This document shows positions 8,328 through 17,648 of a DNA stretch of 64,000 nucleotides, in pieces. The stretch comes from Bradyrhizobium sp. SK17 (lineage in GTDB: Bacteria > Pseudomonadota > Alphaproteobacteria > Rhizobiales > Xanthobacteraceae). The notes under the pieces are model-generated. The model ran no database searches. It was not told the origin of the DNA and saw only the letters and a program-made list of their open reading frames with translations. Location of the stretch: positions 3,549,001 through 3,613,000 of the forward strand of contig NZ_CP025113.1 in the NCBI RefSeq assembly GCF_002831585.1. Direction: 5' to 3'. Within the stretch, counting starts at the first letter, position 1. Each line of letters begins with the position of its first letter. Made by a program: the position numbers and the translations under genes.

Positions 8328-9527
8328 ATGGCCGCACCCTCTTCGGGGACTGGCGTTCTGCGCCTGTTCGTATACCTCGGGTGCCTGAGCATGGCGACCG
8401 CATACGGTATCTTCTTCACCTTGCCCCTGTACATCAAGGCGCTCGGGGGAGACGAGTCCGTCGTCGGAAACATCCTTCTTGCCGGCGCCTTCGGCACCTT
8501 GGGGTGCGTGGGTTTCGCCAATCAGCTCCTCAAGGCGTTTTCGCTCAATCTGTGTGTGGTCGTCGGCGCGCTCCTGTATGCCGTCGGAGCGGCCATCTTC
8601 GCCTTCGTCGAAGGCATTTCGCCGATCTACTATCTAGGCGGATTTCTGCTGGGCGCGGGATGGGGGCTCACCTTCACCATCGCTCCGATCATGTTGTCGA
8701 GCCTGGTGACCGACGAGAACCGCGCGGTCTTCTTCAGCGTGATGTCGGCGTTCTACGCCATCGGGATGGGTCTGGCGCCTGTAGCGTCGCGCCAGGCGCT
8801 CCTGCTCGACATTCCGCAGTGGCGTCTGTTCGCGTTCGCGATGGTCGCCGCGCTTGCTGCGGCCGTGCTCTTCAATCTCGCGGCGTTGCGGCTCCATCAG
8901 ATCCCGAAGAGATCGCTCGCGTTGTCGGGCGGAGAAAAACGGGCCTTGCGTCTGATCTTCGGGTCGGGTGCGAAATATCCGCTCATCATGGTGTTCCTGG
9001 GCGCGTGCATCTTCAGCACGATGACGAACTTCCAGACCACCTTCGCGATTTCGCGAGGGTTGAACTTCTCGGTCTTCTTCATCTGGTACACGATCGCCGT
9101 GATCGGGGCCCGCTTCCTTCTCAGCGGCTCCGTAAGTCGCCGCGATCCGATCAAGATGACAATGGCGCTGCTGGCGACGATGTGCATGGCGCTAGGCTTA
9201 CTCATGATCACGCGGACCGATCTTCTGTATGCCGTCAGCGCGCTGATCCTCGGGCTCAGCTACGGACTGGTCTATCCTCTCATCCAGGCACAGGCAGTCA
9301 ACGAATCCGACGAGCGCGTGCGCTCCAAGACGCTGGTCTACTTCTCTCTGTCCTACTTCCTTGGCGTCTACGGTTTTCCGAAGGTTGGCGCCTACATCAT
9401 CGTCAACAGCGGATATCAAGCGCTTCTCGTGACGCTGTTGGCATTGGCGGCGGCCGAATTGGCGGTGGCTGTCTGGCGCTATTTCGCATCGCGCCCCGCG
9501 CTGTTGGAAACCGGTCGACCTTCTTGA
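8328..9527 (+). CDS. MFS transporter
   Basis: 399-residue polytopic membrane protein with about twelve hydrophobic segments, major facilitator layout, and a basic loop near the middle (RLHQIPKRSLALSGGEKR). ATG at 8328 follows GGAG by 7 nt. It starts a run of same-strand genes including a symporter and an M81 peptidase, so it probably moves a substrate or product of that block; whether it is an importer or exporter cannot be told. It is the first gene right of the tRNA fragment. Weak family identity: it is recognised by topology rather than a diagnostic substrate motif. Confidence 0.8.
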   Translation: MAAPSSGTGVLRLFVYLGCLSMATAYGIFFTLPLYIKALGGDESVVGNILLAGAFGTLGCVGFANQLLKAFSLNLCVVVGALLYAVGAAIFAFVEGISPIYYLGGFLLGAGWGLTFTIAPIMLSSLVTDENRAVFFSVMSAFYAIGMGLAPVASRQALLLDIPQWRLFAFAMVAALAAAVLFNLAALRLHQIPKRSLALSGGEKRALRLIFGSGAKYPLIMVFLGACIFSTMTNFQTTFAISRGLNFSVFFIWYTIAVIGARFLLSGSVSRRDPIKMTMALLATMCMALGLLMITRTDLLYAVSALILGLSYGLVYPLIQAQAVNESDERVRSKTLVYFSLSYFLGVYGFPKVGAYIIVNSGYQALLVTLLALAAAELAVAVWRYFASRPALLETGRPS

Positions 9528-9548
9528 TCCCAATCGGAGTGCGCCGAA

Positions 9549-9734
9549 ATGATCCGTCACCTGTTGTCGCTGCTGCCGTTTCTTGGATTCATAGTAGGCA
9601 CGCCCTTCGTGAATCGGGTTGAGCCGCTCATTCTCGGCATGCCGTTGGTCCTCGCCTGGATCGTGCTTTGGATCGTTCTGAGCGCGGTGATCATGGCGAT
9701 TGTCTACCGGACCGATCCAGCGAACAAGAAATAG
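9549..9734 (+). CDS. DUF3311-type small membrane protein, partner of a sodium:solute symporter
   Basis: 61 residues with two predicted membrane helices (about 5-25 and 30-53) and a short charged tail (YRTDPANKK). Small proteins of the DUF3311 family typically lie immediately upstream of a sodium:solute symporter gene, as here (23-nt gap). The role is presumed to be accessory to transport, by analogy with other two-part symporters; no biochemical role can be read from the sequence. Confidence 0.75.
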   Translation: MIRHLLSLLPFLGFIVGTPFVNRVEPLILGMPLVLAWIVLWIVLSAVIMAIVYRTDPANKK

Positions 9735-9757
9735 AACACGAGGGAAGGAACGCAGCC

Positions 9758-11245
9758 ATGAGCGCACTCATCGTCATCGGTGCCGCAACGGTGATCGCAC
9801 TGTTCACCGGCATCCTCGCCCGAAAAGGGCGTACCATGAACCTAGAAGAATGGGCCGTCGGTGGACGCAGCTTTGGTTCGATCTTCGTCTTCATTCTTCT
9901 CGCAGGCGAAATCTACACGACCTTCACCTTCATCGGAGGAAGCGGATGGGCGTACGGGAAGGGAGCACCCGTCTACTATGTCCTGGTCTACCCCACGCTT
10001 GGATACGTCCTGTCGTACTGGCTGATGCCTCCGATCTGGCGATATGCCAAGCAGCATCAGCTCGTCTCCCAATCCCACTTCTTCTCGCACAAGTACGATA
10101 GTCCACTCCTGGGAGTTCTGGCCGCGCTCGTCGGGGTGCTCGCCATGGTTCCGTTCCTGATGCTTCAGTTGAAGGGCCTCGGCATTATCGTGTCCGCGGC
10201 ATCCTATGGCGCGGTCTCGCCGACCCTCGCGATTTGGATCGGTGCGGCGGTCGTCGCTCTCTACGTCATCATTTCCGGAGTTCGGGGCTCCACCTGGAAC
10301 GCAGTCTTCAAGGATTTTCTTATCCTGTTCATCGTCGTCTTCCTGGGGATCTATCTGCCCGTGCACTACCACGGCAGCATCGGCGGGATGTTCCGCGCGA
10401 TCGACGCGGCGAAACCGAATTTCCTGGTGTTTCCGGAGACCGGAATGAACATCGCGTGGTTCCAGTCGACCGTGCTTCTGACAGTCCTCGGATTCCACAT
10501 GTGGCCGAACACGTTCGGAGCGGCATTCACGGCGAAGGACGACAACGTGTTCCGGCGCAACGCGGTCGCGTTGCCCTTGTATCAGTTGATTTTGCTGTTC
10601 GCGCTGTTTTCCGGCTTCGCCGTCATTCTGGTCATCCCGGGGTTGACCGGAGGCGAGATCGACTTGGCGCTCCTGAAATTGAGCCTGCAGACTTTCGATC
10701 CGTGGTTCATCGGCGTCATCGGCGCGGCCGGCGTTCTGACGGCCTTGGTTCCCGGCTCAATGCTGATGCTTTCCGTCGCCACGGTACTCGCGAATGACGT
10801 GTTTCGCGGAGCCATCAGCAAGCAGGTGTCGGACGGCGCCGTGATCAATCTCGCGCGCCTGTTCGTTCCCCTGATCGCGATCGTCGCCGTCCTGCTGGCG
10901 ATCTCGGGCGGCGATACCATCGTGGCGCTCCTGTTGATGGGATACAGCTTCGTCGTCCAGCTGTTTCCGTCGCTGATTTCCAGCTTGCTGCCGAACAACC
11001 GTATCACGAAGCAGGGAGCCATCGCGGGCATCGTCGTGGGCCTCTCGGTCGTCGTCTTCACCTCGGTGACGAAGACATCGATGGCGGACCTGCTCCCCTT
11101 CCTGCCGCCCAGCATGCAGGGAGTGAACATCGGCTTCTTCGCTCTGACGACGAACGTCCTGACCATGTTGCTGGTCAGCGGCGTCACCCAATCTCTCCGC
11201 TCGTCGGCCGATCCGGGCGGCAGCACGAACCGTCAGGCCGCCTAG
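9758..11245 (+). CDS. Sodium:solute symporter (SSS family)
   Basis: 495-residue inner-membrane protein with about thirteen hydrophobic segments. The N-terminus is typical of the SSS family (NLEEWAVGGRSFGSI, then FTFIGGSGWAYGKG), as is the mid region around PGSMLMLSVATVLANDVFR. It imports a small organic solute, usually a carboxylate or amino acid, with sodium. ATG at 9758 follows AGGGAAGGAA. Placed between the DUF3311 partner and an MlrC-type peptidase, it probably feeds the enzymes that follow. Substrate unknown. Confidence 0.87.
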   Translation: MSALIVIGAATVIALFTGILARKGRTMNLEEWAVGGRSFGSIFVFILLAGEIYTTFTFIGGSGWAYGKGAPVYYVLVYPTLGYVLSYWLMPPIWRYAKQHQLVSQSHFFSHKYDSPLLGVLAALVGVLAMVPFLMLQLKGLGIIVSAASYGAVSPTLAIWIGAAVVALYVIISGVRGSTWNAVFKDFLILFIVVFLGIYLPVHYHGSIGGMFRAIDAAKPNFLVFPETGMNIAWFQSTVLLTVLGFHMWPNTFGAAFTAKDDNVFRRNAVALPLYQLILLFALFSGFAVILVIPGLTGGEIDLALLKLSLQTFDPWFIGVIGAAGVLTALVPGSMLMLSVATVLANDVFRGAISKQVSDGAVINLARLFVPLIAIVAVLLAISGGDTIVALLLMGYSFVVQLFPSLISSLLPNNRITKQGAIAGIVVGLSVVVFTSVTKTSMADLLPFLPPSMQGVNIGFFALTTNVLTMLLVSGVTQSLRSSADPGGSTNRQAA

Positions 11246-11258
11246 AGCTCGTCCGATC

Positions 11259-12749
11259 ATGAAGATCCTACTCGCGCGCATGAGTCACGAGACGAACACG
11301 TTCTCGCCGATAGCCACGCCGTTGGCCGCCTTCGAGGACGGGGGGCCGCTATGGGGACAGGATGCGTATGCCAGGCACAAGGGGATGCGCACGCCAATGG
11401 CGGCGTTCATCGACGTGGCGGAACGCGTCGGAGCGGAGATCACGGTCAAGGTGACCGCTGCGACGCATCCGAGTGGTCCGGTGGCCGCCGAGGCATTCTC
11501 CGCGATCTGCGATCTGATCGTGGACGCGGCTCCGAGCCATGACGGGATCCTGCTCAGCCTGCACGGAGCGATGGTTTCCGAGCAGAGCTCCGACGGAGAG
11601 GGAGAACTGCTCGAACGCATCCGCACGAAATGCCCGGGCATACCCATAGGTATCGCGTTCGATCTCCATGGAAACCTGACCCAGAAGATCGTCGACAACG
11701 CGGACGTCATGGTCGGCTTCAGGACGTTTCCTCACATCGACATGTACGAATGCGGGGAGAGGGCAGCGACCATCTTGTTCGACATGCTGTCGGGACGCGC
11801 GAAGCCGGTCGTCGCCTGGCGACAGCTTCCGATCCTTGCCAACACGCTTATGAGCGCCACCGGCCATGGCGCCATGCGCCGGGCGGTGGAATCCGGCGTC
11901 CTTGCCGAGACCCAGGGCATGCTCGCGGTTTCGATCTTCGCCGGATTTCCGCTTGCCGACATTCCGCGGCCTTTCGTCAGCGTGGTGGTGGTCGGAAACG
12001 GCGATCGCGGCGCGGCCGACGAAACGGCAGATCGGATCGCCGATCAGATCTGGGACGATCGTGAAGGATTCACCTATGAGAGCGAACCCTTGAGTGAGTC
12101 CGTGTCGCGCGCAAAAGGCCTGGCGGCGCGTTCGCGGCGGCCGGTGCTTCTCATCGATCATGGCGACAATTGCACGTCGGGCGGAACCTGCGACACGATG
12201 GACGCCTTCGTCGAAGCGACCCGACAGGGTCTTGACGGCCTCATCTTCGGGCCGGTCTGCGACCGGGAAGCCGTAGCTCAACTGATGTGCGCTGGCATAG
12301 GCGCGCGCACGACGATCGAATTGGGCAACAAGGTGCCCATTCCCAAGATCGGCTCCAAACGCAAGCCGATACGCGTGAGCGGAGTCGTCCGCGCCCTGAC
12401 CGACGGACGCTACGTCGTCACCGGCCCGACGTACACTGGCCAGGAAGTCTCCATGGGCCGCTGTGCTGTGCTCGATACGGGGACGGCCCTGATCGTGATC
12501 TCGGAGAAGAGAAACGAGCCTTGGGACCTCGGCGTGTTCGAAAGCGTAGGCATAGATCCTCGTCGGGCGCGATTTATTCTGCTGAAATCCAGAATGTATT
12601 GCCGGCCGGTGTTCGAGCCGATCGTCGACGGGGTCGTCGAATGCGACAGCCGAGGTGTGACGAGTTCGGACAGTTCGCTCTTCGTCTACGAGAACCTGGA
12701 AAGGCCCTTCTATCCCCTGGATGACATGAGATCCTGGCGCGCGCCGTAA
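11259..12749 (+). CDS. M81-family zinc metallopeptidase (MlrC-like)
   Basis: 496 residues with both MlrC domains: the N-terminal M81 domain (begins KILLARMSHETNTFSP) and a C-terminal domain (LLIDHGDNCTSGGTCDTM). The zinc ligands known from microcystinase MlrC are present with the right spacing: D135 and H137 in DLHGN and H159 in FPHID. MlrC degrades linearised microcystin, but most M81 proteins in soil proteobacteria act on unknown amide substrates. The gene is 13 nt after the symporter, so they probably share a transcript, and a strong terminator follows within 175 nt. Confidence 0.88.
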   Translation: MKILLARMSHETNTFSPIATPLAAFEDGGPLWGQDAYARHKGMRTPMAAFIDVAERVGAEITVKVTAATHPSGPVAAEAFSAICDLIVDAAPSHDGILLSLHGAMVSEQSSDGEGELLERIRTKCPGIPIGIAFDLHGNLTQKIVDNADVMVGFRTFPHIDMYECGERAATILFDMLSGRAKPVVAWRQLPILANTLMSATGHGAMRRAVESGVLAETQGMLAVSIFAGFPLADIPRPFVSVVVVGNGDRGAADETADRIADQIWDDREGFTYESEPLSESVSRAKGLAARSRRPVLLIDHGDNCTSGGTCDTMDAFVEATRQGLDGLIFGPVCDREAVAQLMCAGIGARTTIELGNKVPIPKIGSKRKPIRVSGVVRALTDGRYVVTGPTYTGQEVSMGRCAVLDTGTALIVISEKRNEPWDLGVFESVGIDPRRARFILLKSRMYCRPVFEPIVDGVVECDSRGVTSSDSSLFVYENLERPFYPLDDMRSWRAP

Positions 12750-13066
12750 CCGCGACGCGGGGATGCCATGCCGGACGTGCGAGGCCGGCCTCGAGAAGGC
12801 ACTCTTCCCGTGGTCCGGAGTCGCGGGACCGATCATGTCCGTGGGCACGAATTTTCCCAGACCGTGTCATGAGACACGCATTGACCGTGCTCGCCGCTTC
12901 AAACCGAAGCGGCGATTTTTTTCGTGGTTCGGCCGGCCATACGAAGCGCGCTTGCGGTTTCGCATGGCGCCAGCATTGGTCTTGTCGGAAGGTCGCTCTG
13001 GTGTACTCTAAAAGACCACATTTGCTTTCCCGCATGCCGCTACGGAGCGCGCTATCGGAGAATGGG
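12750..13066. other. Gene-free stretch with terminator and upstream region of the MocR gene
   Basis: It holds the terminator at 12891-12922. Further right are TTGGTC (12976-12981), CTGGTG (12998-13003) and GACCA (13014-13018), similar to the hexamers found upstream of the esterase, so this may be where the MocR protein controls its own gene. Confidence 0.4.
12891..12922 (+). terminator. Rho-independent terminator
   Basis: A perfect 10-bp stem, TCGCCGCTTC (12891-12900) with GAAGCGGCGA (12906-12915), has a 5-nt loop and is followed by seven T residues. It closes the MFS/DUF3311/symporter/M81 run about 140 nt after the M81 stop. Confidence 0.9.
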
Positions 13067-14587
13067 ATGCCAGGCTCGCAGCTCAAGGTTTCGAAAAGGC
13101 GCGCTCCGCGGGCGGGCGGCGGATGGGCCGACTTCCTGGATCTTGCGATCGATCACGACAGCGAAATCCCGCTGCTGCAGCAGGTCTGTCAGCAACTGAG
13201 ACAGGCGATCGTTTCGCGATCCTTGTTGCCCGGAAGCCGTCTTCCGTCGTCGCGTCGCCTGGCCGATCGACTCGGCGTGTCCCGTACCTCGGTCTTGTCG
13301 GCCTATGATCAGCTTCTGACCGAAGGTTACGTGGAAGGGCGCGCAGGCTCGGGAACCTACGTGACCGACGACGTGCCGGAGCAGCTCATATCTGCGATCC
13401 TTCCAAGACCAGTCGCGGAAAAGGCCGGTTCGTTGCGACTATCCGCCGCGGGAAAGCGTTTCCGAAGCCTGGCCCAGGGCCTGGAGCCGTTCGAAGATAT
13501 ACCCTTCCGTGCGGGGTGCTGCTCCGTCGACGCCATAACGATCGAAAACTGGCGGCGGGCCTGTTCGCGGCAACTGAGGTCGCTGGAGCGGGTCCACCTG
13601 CGCTATTCAGACCCCATCGGGGTGCTCTCCCTTCGCCGGGAGGTCGCGCAATATCTGAAGGCGGCGCGCGCAGTCCGTTGCGATCCCGAGCAGGTCGTCA
13701 TTCTTTCAGGTGCACAGCAGGCGCTCGATCTGTCGGTGCGGTCTCTGATCGATCCGGGCGATGCCGTGTGGGTTGAGGATCCTGGTTACATGGGGGCGCG
13801 GTTCGCGCTGCGGGCGGCGGGAGCGGATCTCATTCCCGTGCCGGTCGACCAGGACGGTTTGGACGTCGGCGCGGGTCTACAAAGGTGCAGGAACGCCAGG
13901 GCGGCCTACGTCACTCCATCGCACCAATTTCCGACCGGTGCGGTGATGTCGATGCGTCGTCGGCTGGAATTGCTCTCCTGGGCCAAGGAGAACGATGCGT
14001 GGATCATCGAGGACGATTACGATAGCGAATTCAGGTATGTCGGGCGTCCGCTGGCGTCCCTGCAGGGGATCGATCAATGCTCGCGCGTCATCTACATCGG
14101 CACGCTCAGCAAGATGCTGTTTCCGGGCATCCGCCTCGGCTTTGCGGTCGTTCCGAAGGAGCTGATCGAAGTCTTCACGGGAGCCAAATTCACGACGGAT
14201 CGACAGCCGCCGACGCTGCAACAGGCGATGGTAGCCGATTTCATGAGATTCGGATTTCTGACGAGTCACATACGCCGCATGCGGACCCGCTATCGGGAAG
14301 CGCGGGATGTGGTCGTCGAATCCGTGACTCGTTTTCTGGGTGATCTCATTGACGTCGAAGTCCCGGAGTGCGGGATGCAGTTGGCGGTGCATTTCAAGCA
14401 CGGGATATCCGACCTGAAGGTCGCCGAGGCGGCGTTGTCGCACGGGATTTCGGTGAGGCCCATCAGTCCTCTCTACCTGGACTCGCCCGCGAGGCAGGGG
14501 CTGCTTCTCGGTTACTCCGGCTTCGACTCGCGAAAACTGCAATTCGCGTCGCAGCGGCTTGCGGAAGTGGTGAAATCGATCCTGTAG
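13067..14587 (+). CDS. MocR-type GntR regulator with aminotransferase-like domain
   Basis: 506 residues. The N-terminal winged helix of the GntR family (about 20-95: LPSSRRLADRLGVSRTSVLS) is followed by a fold-type-I PLP domain (about 130-500). The PLP lysine is in IGTLSKMLFPGIRLGF and other cofactor contacts are in DYDSEFRY. MocR proteins sense amines or PLP adducts and usually control an adjacent catabolic gene. ATG at 13067 was preferred to the in-frame ATG at 13034 because GGAG lies 6 nt before it. It is transcribed toward the esterase and hydratase genes, whose upstream region carries matching repeat hexamers. Confidence 0.9.
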   Translation: MPGSQLKVSKRRAPRAGGGWADFLDLAIDHDSEIPLLQQVCQQLRQAIVSRSLLPGSRLPSSRRLADRLGVSRTSVLSAYDQLLTEGYVEGRAGSGTYVTDDVPEQLISAILPRPVAEKAGSLRLSAAGKRFRSLAQGLEPFEDIPFRAGCCSVDAITIENWRRACSRQLRSLERVHLRYSDPIGVLSLRREVAQYLKAARAVRCDPEQVVILSGAQQALDLSVRSLIDPGDAVWVEDPGYMGARFALRAAGADLIPVPVDQDGLDVGAGLQRCRNARAAYVTPSHQFPTGAVMSMRRRLELLSWAKENDAWIIEDDYDSEFRYVGRPLASLQGIDQCSRVIYIGTLSKMLFPGIRLGFAVVPKELIEVFTGAKFTTDRQPPTLQQAMVADFMRFGFLTSHIRRMRTRYREARDVVVESVTRFLGDLIDVEVPECGMQLAVHFKHGISDLKVAEAALSHGISVRPISPLYLDSPARQGLLLGYSGFDSRKLQFASQRLAEVVKSIL

Positions 14588-14659
14588 CCTTTCGGCCGCT
14601 CGGGACGCCCTCGCAGAATGCCGTTGGGACATCGTCCCTCGTCGACCCTCAGCACGCAA

Positions 14660-14712
14660 TTGGTCGTTTCCGTGGGACCAACTGGTCGTTTCGCAAGATC
14701 GGACCATTGGTC
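14660..14712. promoter_or_regulatory. Candidate MocR operator array
   Basis: Five related hexamers lie in 53 bp: TTGGTC (14660), GGACCA (14675), CTGGTC (14682), GGACCA (14701) and TTGGTC (14707). They include a direct repeat TGGTCGTTTC at 14661 and 14683, 22 bp apart. MocR regulators are known to bind such mixed direct and inverted repeats. The array ends about 50 nt before the esterase start. Confidence 0.5.
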
Positions 14713-14762
14713 AAAAGTCGTTCGTCCTGTCGAAGAACGGACGCAGCAACGATAACGAGCCG

Positions 14763-15923
14763 ATGTGGGTGGGTGCTATGTGGGGCGGAAATGATAGACG
14801 GCAAGTGGACCCGGCGAGCGAAGCCTTGCACCTCACGCCTTCTCCGATCCCGCAAGAGGCCCGTCCGGACCATGGCGATCCCGACTACCTCGCACTCGAG
14901 CGCGCCCAGAACGATGCCAATGCCAGGCCCGGGCCGAGATACGTGCCCGCACGGAGCATTCCGATTCCGACGAGCGCGAGCGGTCTTCTGCAAGAGATGA
15001 TCGCTGCGCCCTATGCCCTTCCGAAGTGGACGGCGAGCCATCCGCAGAGACCGGAGGACTGGAAGCGACCGGTGGATCTGCTGACGGCGTCCACCTTGAG
15101 CACGATGGCCGATACCCGTCGGAAACTTGCCGTCCGACTCGACGAAAAGGTCGTCGGCGGGGTCCGCGTCTTCGAACTGACGCCGGAAAACATTCGTCGG
15201 GAGAACGAGCATCGCATCCTCGTCCATCTTCACGGCGGCGGCTTCGTCTATTTTCCTGGGGAAGCCGGCACGATGGAAGCGACTCTGATGGCGGCGTATG
15301 CCGGCTACAGGGTGCTTTCCGTGGACTATCGCTTGGCTCCAGATTTTCCCTATCCCGCCGCGCTCGACGACGCGATGTCGGTCTACAGGGCTCTCGTCCA
15401 AGAGAAGGATCCGCGCAGGATCGCGGTCTTCGGAACGTCCGCGGGTGGAAACCTCACGCTCGCCCTGATGTTGCGCGCGAAGGCCGAAGGCCTGGCGTTG
15501 CCAGGTGCGATCGGGCCCGGGACGCCCTGGTCCGACCTCACCAGAGCCGGCGGCGGCGATACGATGGAGACCCTGGAGTGGATCGACGGCAATCTGGTGA
15601 GCTACAACGGCTACATCAGCCACTCGGCCATCGCCTATGCCAGCGGCAACGATATGGCCGACCCGCTCATCTCTCCTCTGCGGGGAGATTTCCGAGGCCT
15701 GCCTCCGGCGATCCTCACCAGTGGTACTCGAGACCTGTTTCTCAGCCTTACGTGCCTGACCCATCGCAAGCTGCGGCAAGCGGACGTGGTCGCGGAGCTG
15801 CACGTCTACGAAGCGATGGCCCACGGTCAGTACCTGAACCCCTGGCCCCCGAGTCGAAGGAGGTGTATACGGAGATCGGATCCTTCTTTGATCGGCATCT
15901 TGCACGATAGCCACCAAGCATAG
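14763..15923 (+). CDS. HSL-type alpha/beta-hydrolase esterase with a C-terminal frameshift
   Basis: 386 residues as read. Hormone-sensitive-lipase-family features are the oxyanion motif HLHGGGF, the nucleophile S226 in FGTSAGGN (the GTSAG subfamily), the acid in SGTRDLF and the histidine in AMAHGQY. After the histidine the frame turns arginine-rich (PSRRRCIRRS). The +2 frame instead reads APESKEVYTEIGSFFDRHLA and stops at 15910, which is the expected family tail. A one-base indel in the C-rich run at about 15838-15850 therefore altered the last 25 or so residues. The catalytic triad lies before the shift. Start uncertain; in-frame ATG at 14778 is possible. Confidence 0.8.
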   Translation: MWVGAMWGGNDRRQVDPASEALHLTPSPIPQEARPDHGDPDYLALERAQNDANARPGPRYVPARSIPIPTSASGLLQEMIAAPYALPKWTASHPQRPEDWKRPVDLLTASTLSTMADTRRKLAVRLDEKVVGGVRVFELTPENIRRENEHRILVHLHGGGFVYFPGEAGTMEATLMAAYAGYRVLSVDYRLAPDFPYPAALDDAMSVYRALVQEKDPRRIAVFGTSAGGNLTLALMLRAKAEGLALPGAIGPGTPWSDLTRAGGGDTMETLEWIDGNLVSYNGYISHSAIAYASGNDMADPLISPLRGDFRGLPPAILTSGTRDLFLSLTCLTHRKLRQADVVAELHVYEAMAHGQYLNPWPPSRRRCIRRSDPSLIGILHDSHQA

Positions 15924-15933
15924 ATCGAGGACG

Positions 15934-16746
15934 ATGGCTCAAGCTGACATCGGCGATATCGCCGCGAAGGTGATCGCCGCCCTGAGGGATCGTTCCCGGG
16001 TCTCGTGTTTTTCCTGCCGACCCGATGGTTTGACGCTGCGGCAGGCCTATCAGATCACGCCACTCCTTCGTGCGGCCTTCGAAGCCGAAGGCGAAAGGAT
16101 GACCGGCCGGAAGATCGGATTCACGAACCGGCAGATGTGGAGCGCGTTCGGTGTTCAATCGCCGATTTGGGGATATACGACCAGCCGCACGACGCACGAC
16201 CTGATCGACGTGCGTGCGGTTTCCTTGGCGGAGTTCGCTGAACCCCGGATAGAACCGGAGATCATCTTCGGGCTGAAGGCCGCCCCGAAGCCCGCGATGA
16301 CCGACGAGGCGCTCATCGATTGTCTGGAGTGGATCTCTCTCGGCTTCGAGGTCGTCCAATCCATCTATCCGGGCTGGAAGTTCTCGGCTCCGGACACGAT
16401 CGCCGCCAACGGCTTGCACGGAAAACTCCTGATCGGACCGCGCCATGCGATCGCGCCGCGCCGTACCCAGTGGATACGTCAGCTGTCAGCTTTCGAGATT
16501 GATCTCTTCTGCGACGGCGAACTGTTGCAGCGCGGAGGTGGCGCTCTGGTACTCGACAGTCCCTTGAACGCGCTCCGCGAACTCATCGGGCTCTTGGCGG
16601 CCGACCCCACCAATCCATCGTTGGAGGCGGGGGAAGTCGTTTCGACCGGCACGTTGACTCTCGCGATGCCGGTCAAACCAGGAGAGCGATGGATCGCGAG
16701 GGCGACCGGCATCCCGCTCGATGAGATATCCGTTCGATTTGAATGA
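15934..16746 (+). CDS. 2-keto-4-pentenoate hydratase / fumarylacetoacetate-hydrolase-like protein
   Basis: 270 residues, the usual length for MhpD-type hydratases and oxalocrotonate decarboxylases. The N-terminus (LTLRQAYQITPLLRAAFEAEGERM, quoted in part) and GRKIGFTNRQMW fit this family, as does IEPEIIFGLK with the metal-binding glutamates. It would hydrate a 2-oxo-4-enoate in a metal-dependent reaction, a late step in ring-cleavage or related pathways. ATG at 15934 follows GAGG. It is last in the same-strand block; no ring-cleavage enzyme accompanies it, so the pathway is unclear. Confidence 0.82.
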   Translation: MAQADIGDIAAKVIAALRDRSRVSCFSCRPDGLTLRQAYQITPLLRAAFEAEGERMTGRKIGFTNRQMWSAFGVQSPIWGYTTSRTTHDLIDVRAVSLAEFAEPRIEPEIIFGLKAAPKPAMTDEALIDCLEWISLGFEVVQSIYPGWKFSAPDTIAANGLHGKLLIGPRHAIAPRRTQWIRQLSAFEIDLFCDGELLQRGGGALVLDSPLNALRELIGLLAADPTNPSLEAGEVVSTGTLTLAMPVKPGERWIARATGIPLDEISVRFE

Positions 16747-17648
16747 TCAGCGTTGCCGTGTCGAGCAGCAGCGGCTCTTCGTGACTTCAACCGACGTACC
16801 GGCCCGCATTGTGCTCGTTGCTGGCGCATATTCCGGACGGTGAAGTGCGTTCCCGACGAGCAGCGCCGGACAAAGAAGCGCCGCGGGGTTCTTCGCCGGC
16901 CTTGAGAAGCTCCTGCTCGGCACGAAAGCTCAAGCGGTGAGAATCGGCGCGCAGTGGAGATTTTTCACGGCGCCGCCACCACAGAGAACGAACTGATCGC
17001 GGCCGGGTGTTGACATCTGGCTGACATCGAACGCCGTTACTGCACATCCGTGGCGGTCTGTCCGCCGCCCCTCGACTCGCTCCAAGCAATCGGATTGCCC
17101 CCTTCGAGGTGCGAGTCGGCGGTATCCGATGCTGGGCTATGTTGCTCAGATTTCGGTGTTTTCAGGCCGAATTAGTAGATTCGGAGCCGGAATCAGTCGT
17201 CCCAAATCTGGACCTCGCATCCGCGCTTTCCGTAGGACTACGTGTTTTGCACACCGTTCCGCCCGGTGTTGCCCAAATTTGCGCCGGTCAACGGTGTGAT
17301 AAATTTTCATAATATATTTCAATGGCTTGCGAATATGTCGCAGGTCAAATGCCCGTGATATTTGTGCAACATTTGCCCGAAAACAGCCGCAGCGCGCCTC
17401 AATCGTAGCGGTCTTTTGTTGCGTGATCGGGGGCCTTCTGTCTCATATGGAACTGCGACGGAGGGGGGCATCCCAAGGTCGTCCCGTTTTAGGTGGTTCG
17501 CTTAAGTCCCTCGCGTTCATGCGGGTGTGTCCGAAGGCGCGAAGCGACTAGGCGGGGATTTTAAGGGACAAAGGGAACCAACCTGAGGGTGTTTTTTACC
17601 CGGCGGATCCGGAACCTTCCCTGAGATAGAGCAACTTGGAGGTTTAAC
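16747..17648. other. 902-nt gene-free stretch upstream of the porin
   Basis: Short open frames here show no family resemblance. The right half (from about 17140) is clearly A/T richer and probably holds the porin promoter and a long leader. ACACCG (about 17249) and CGGTGT form a small inverted repeat. GGAGG at 17638-17642 is the porin ribosome site. No mobile-element remnant was recognised. Confidence 0.5.
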
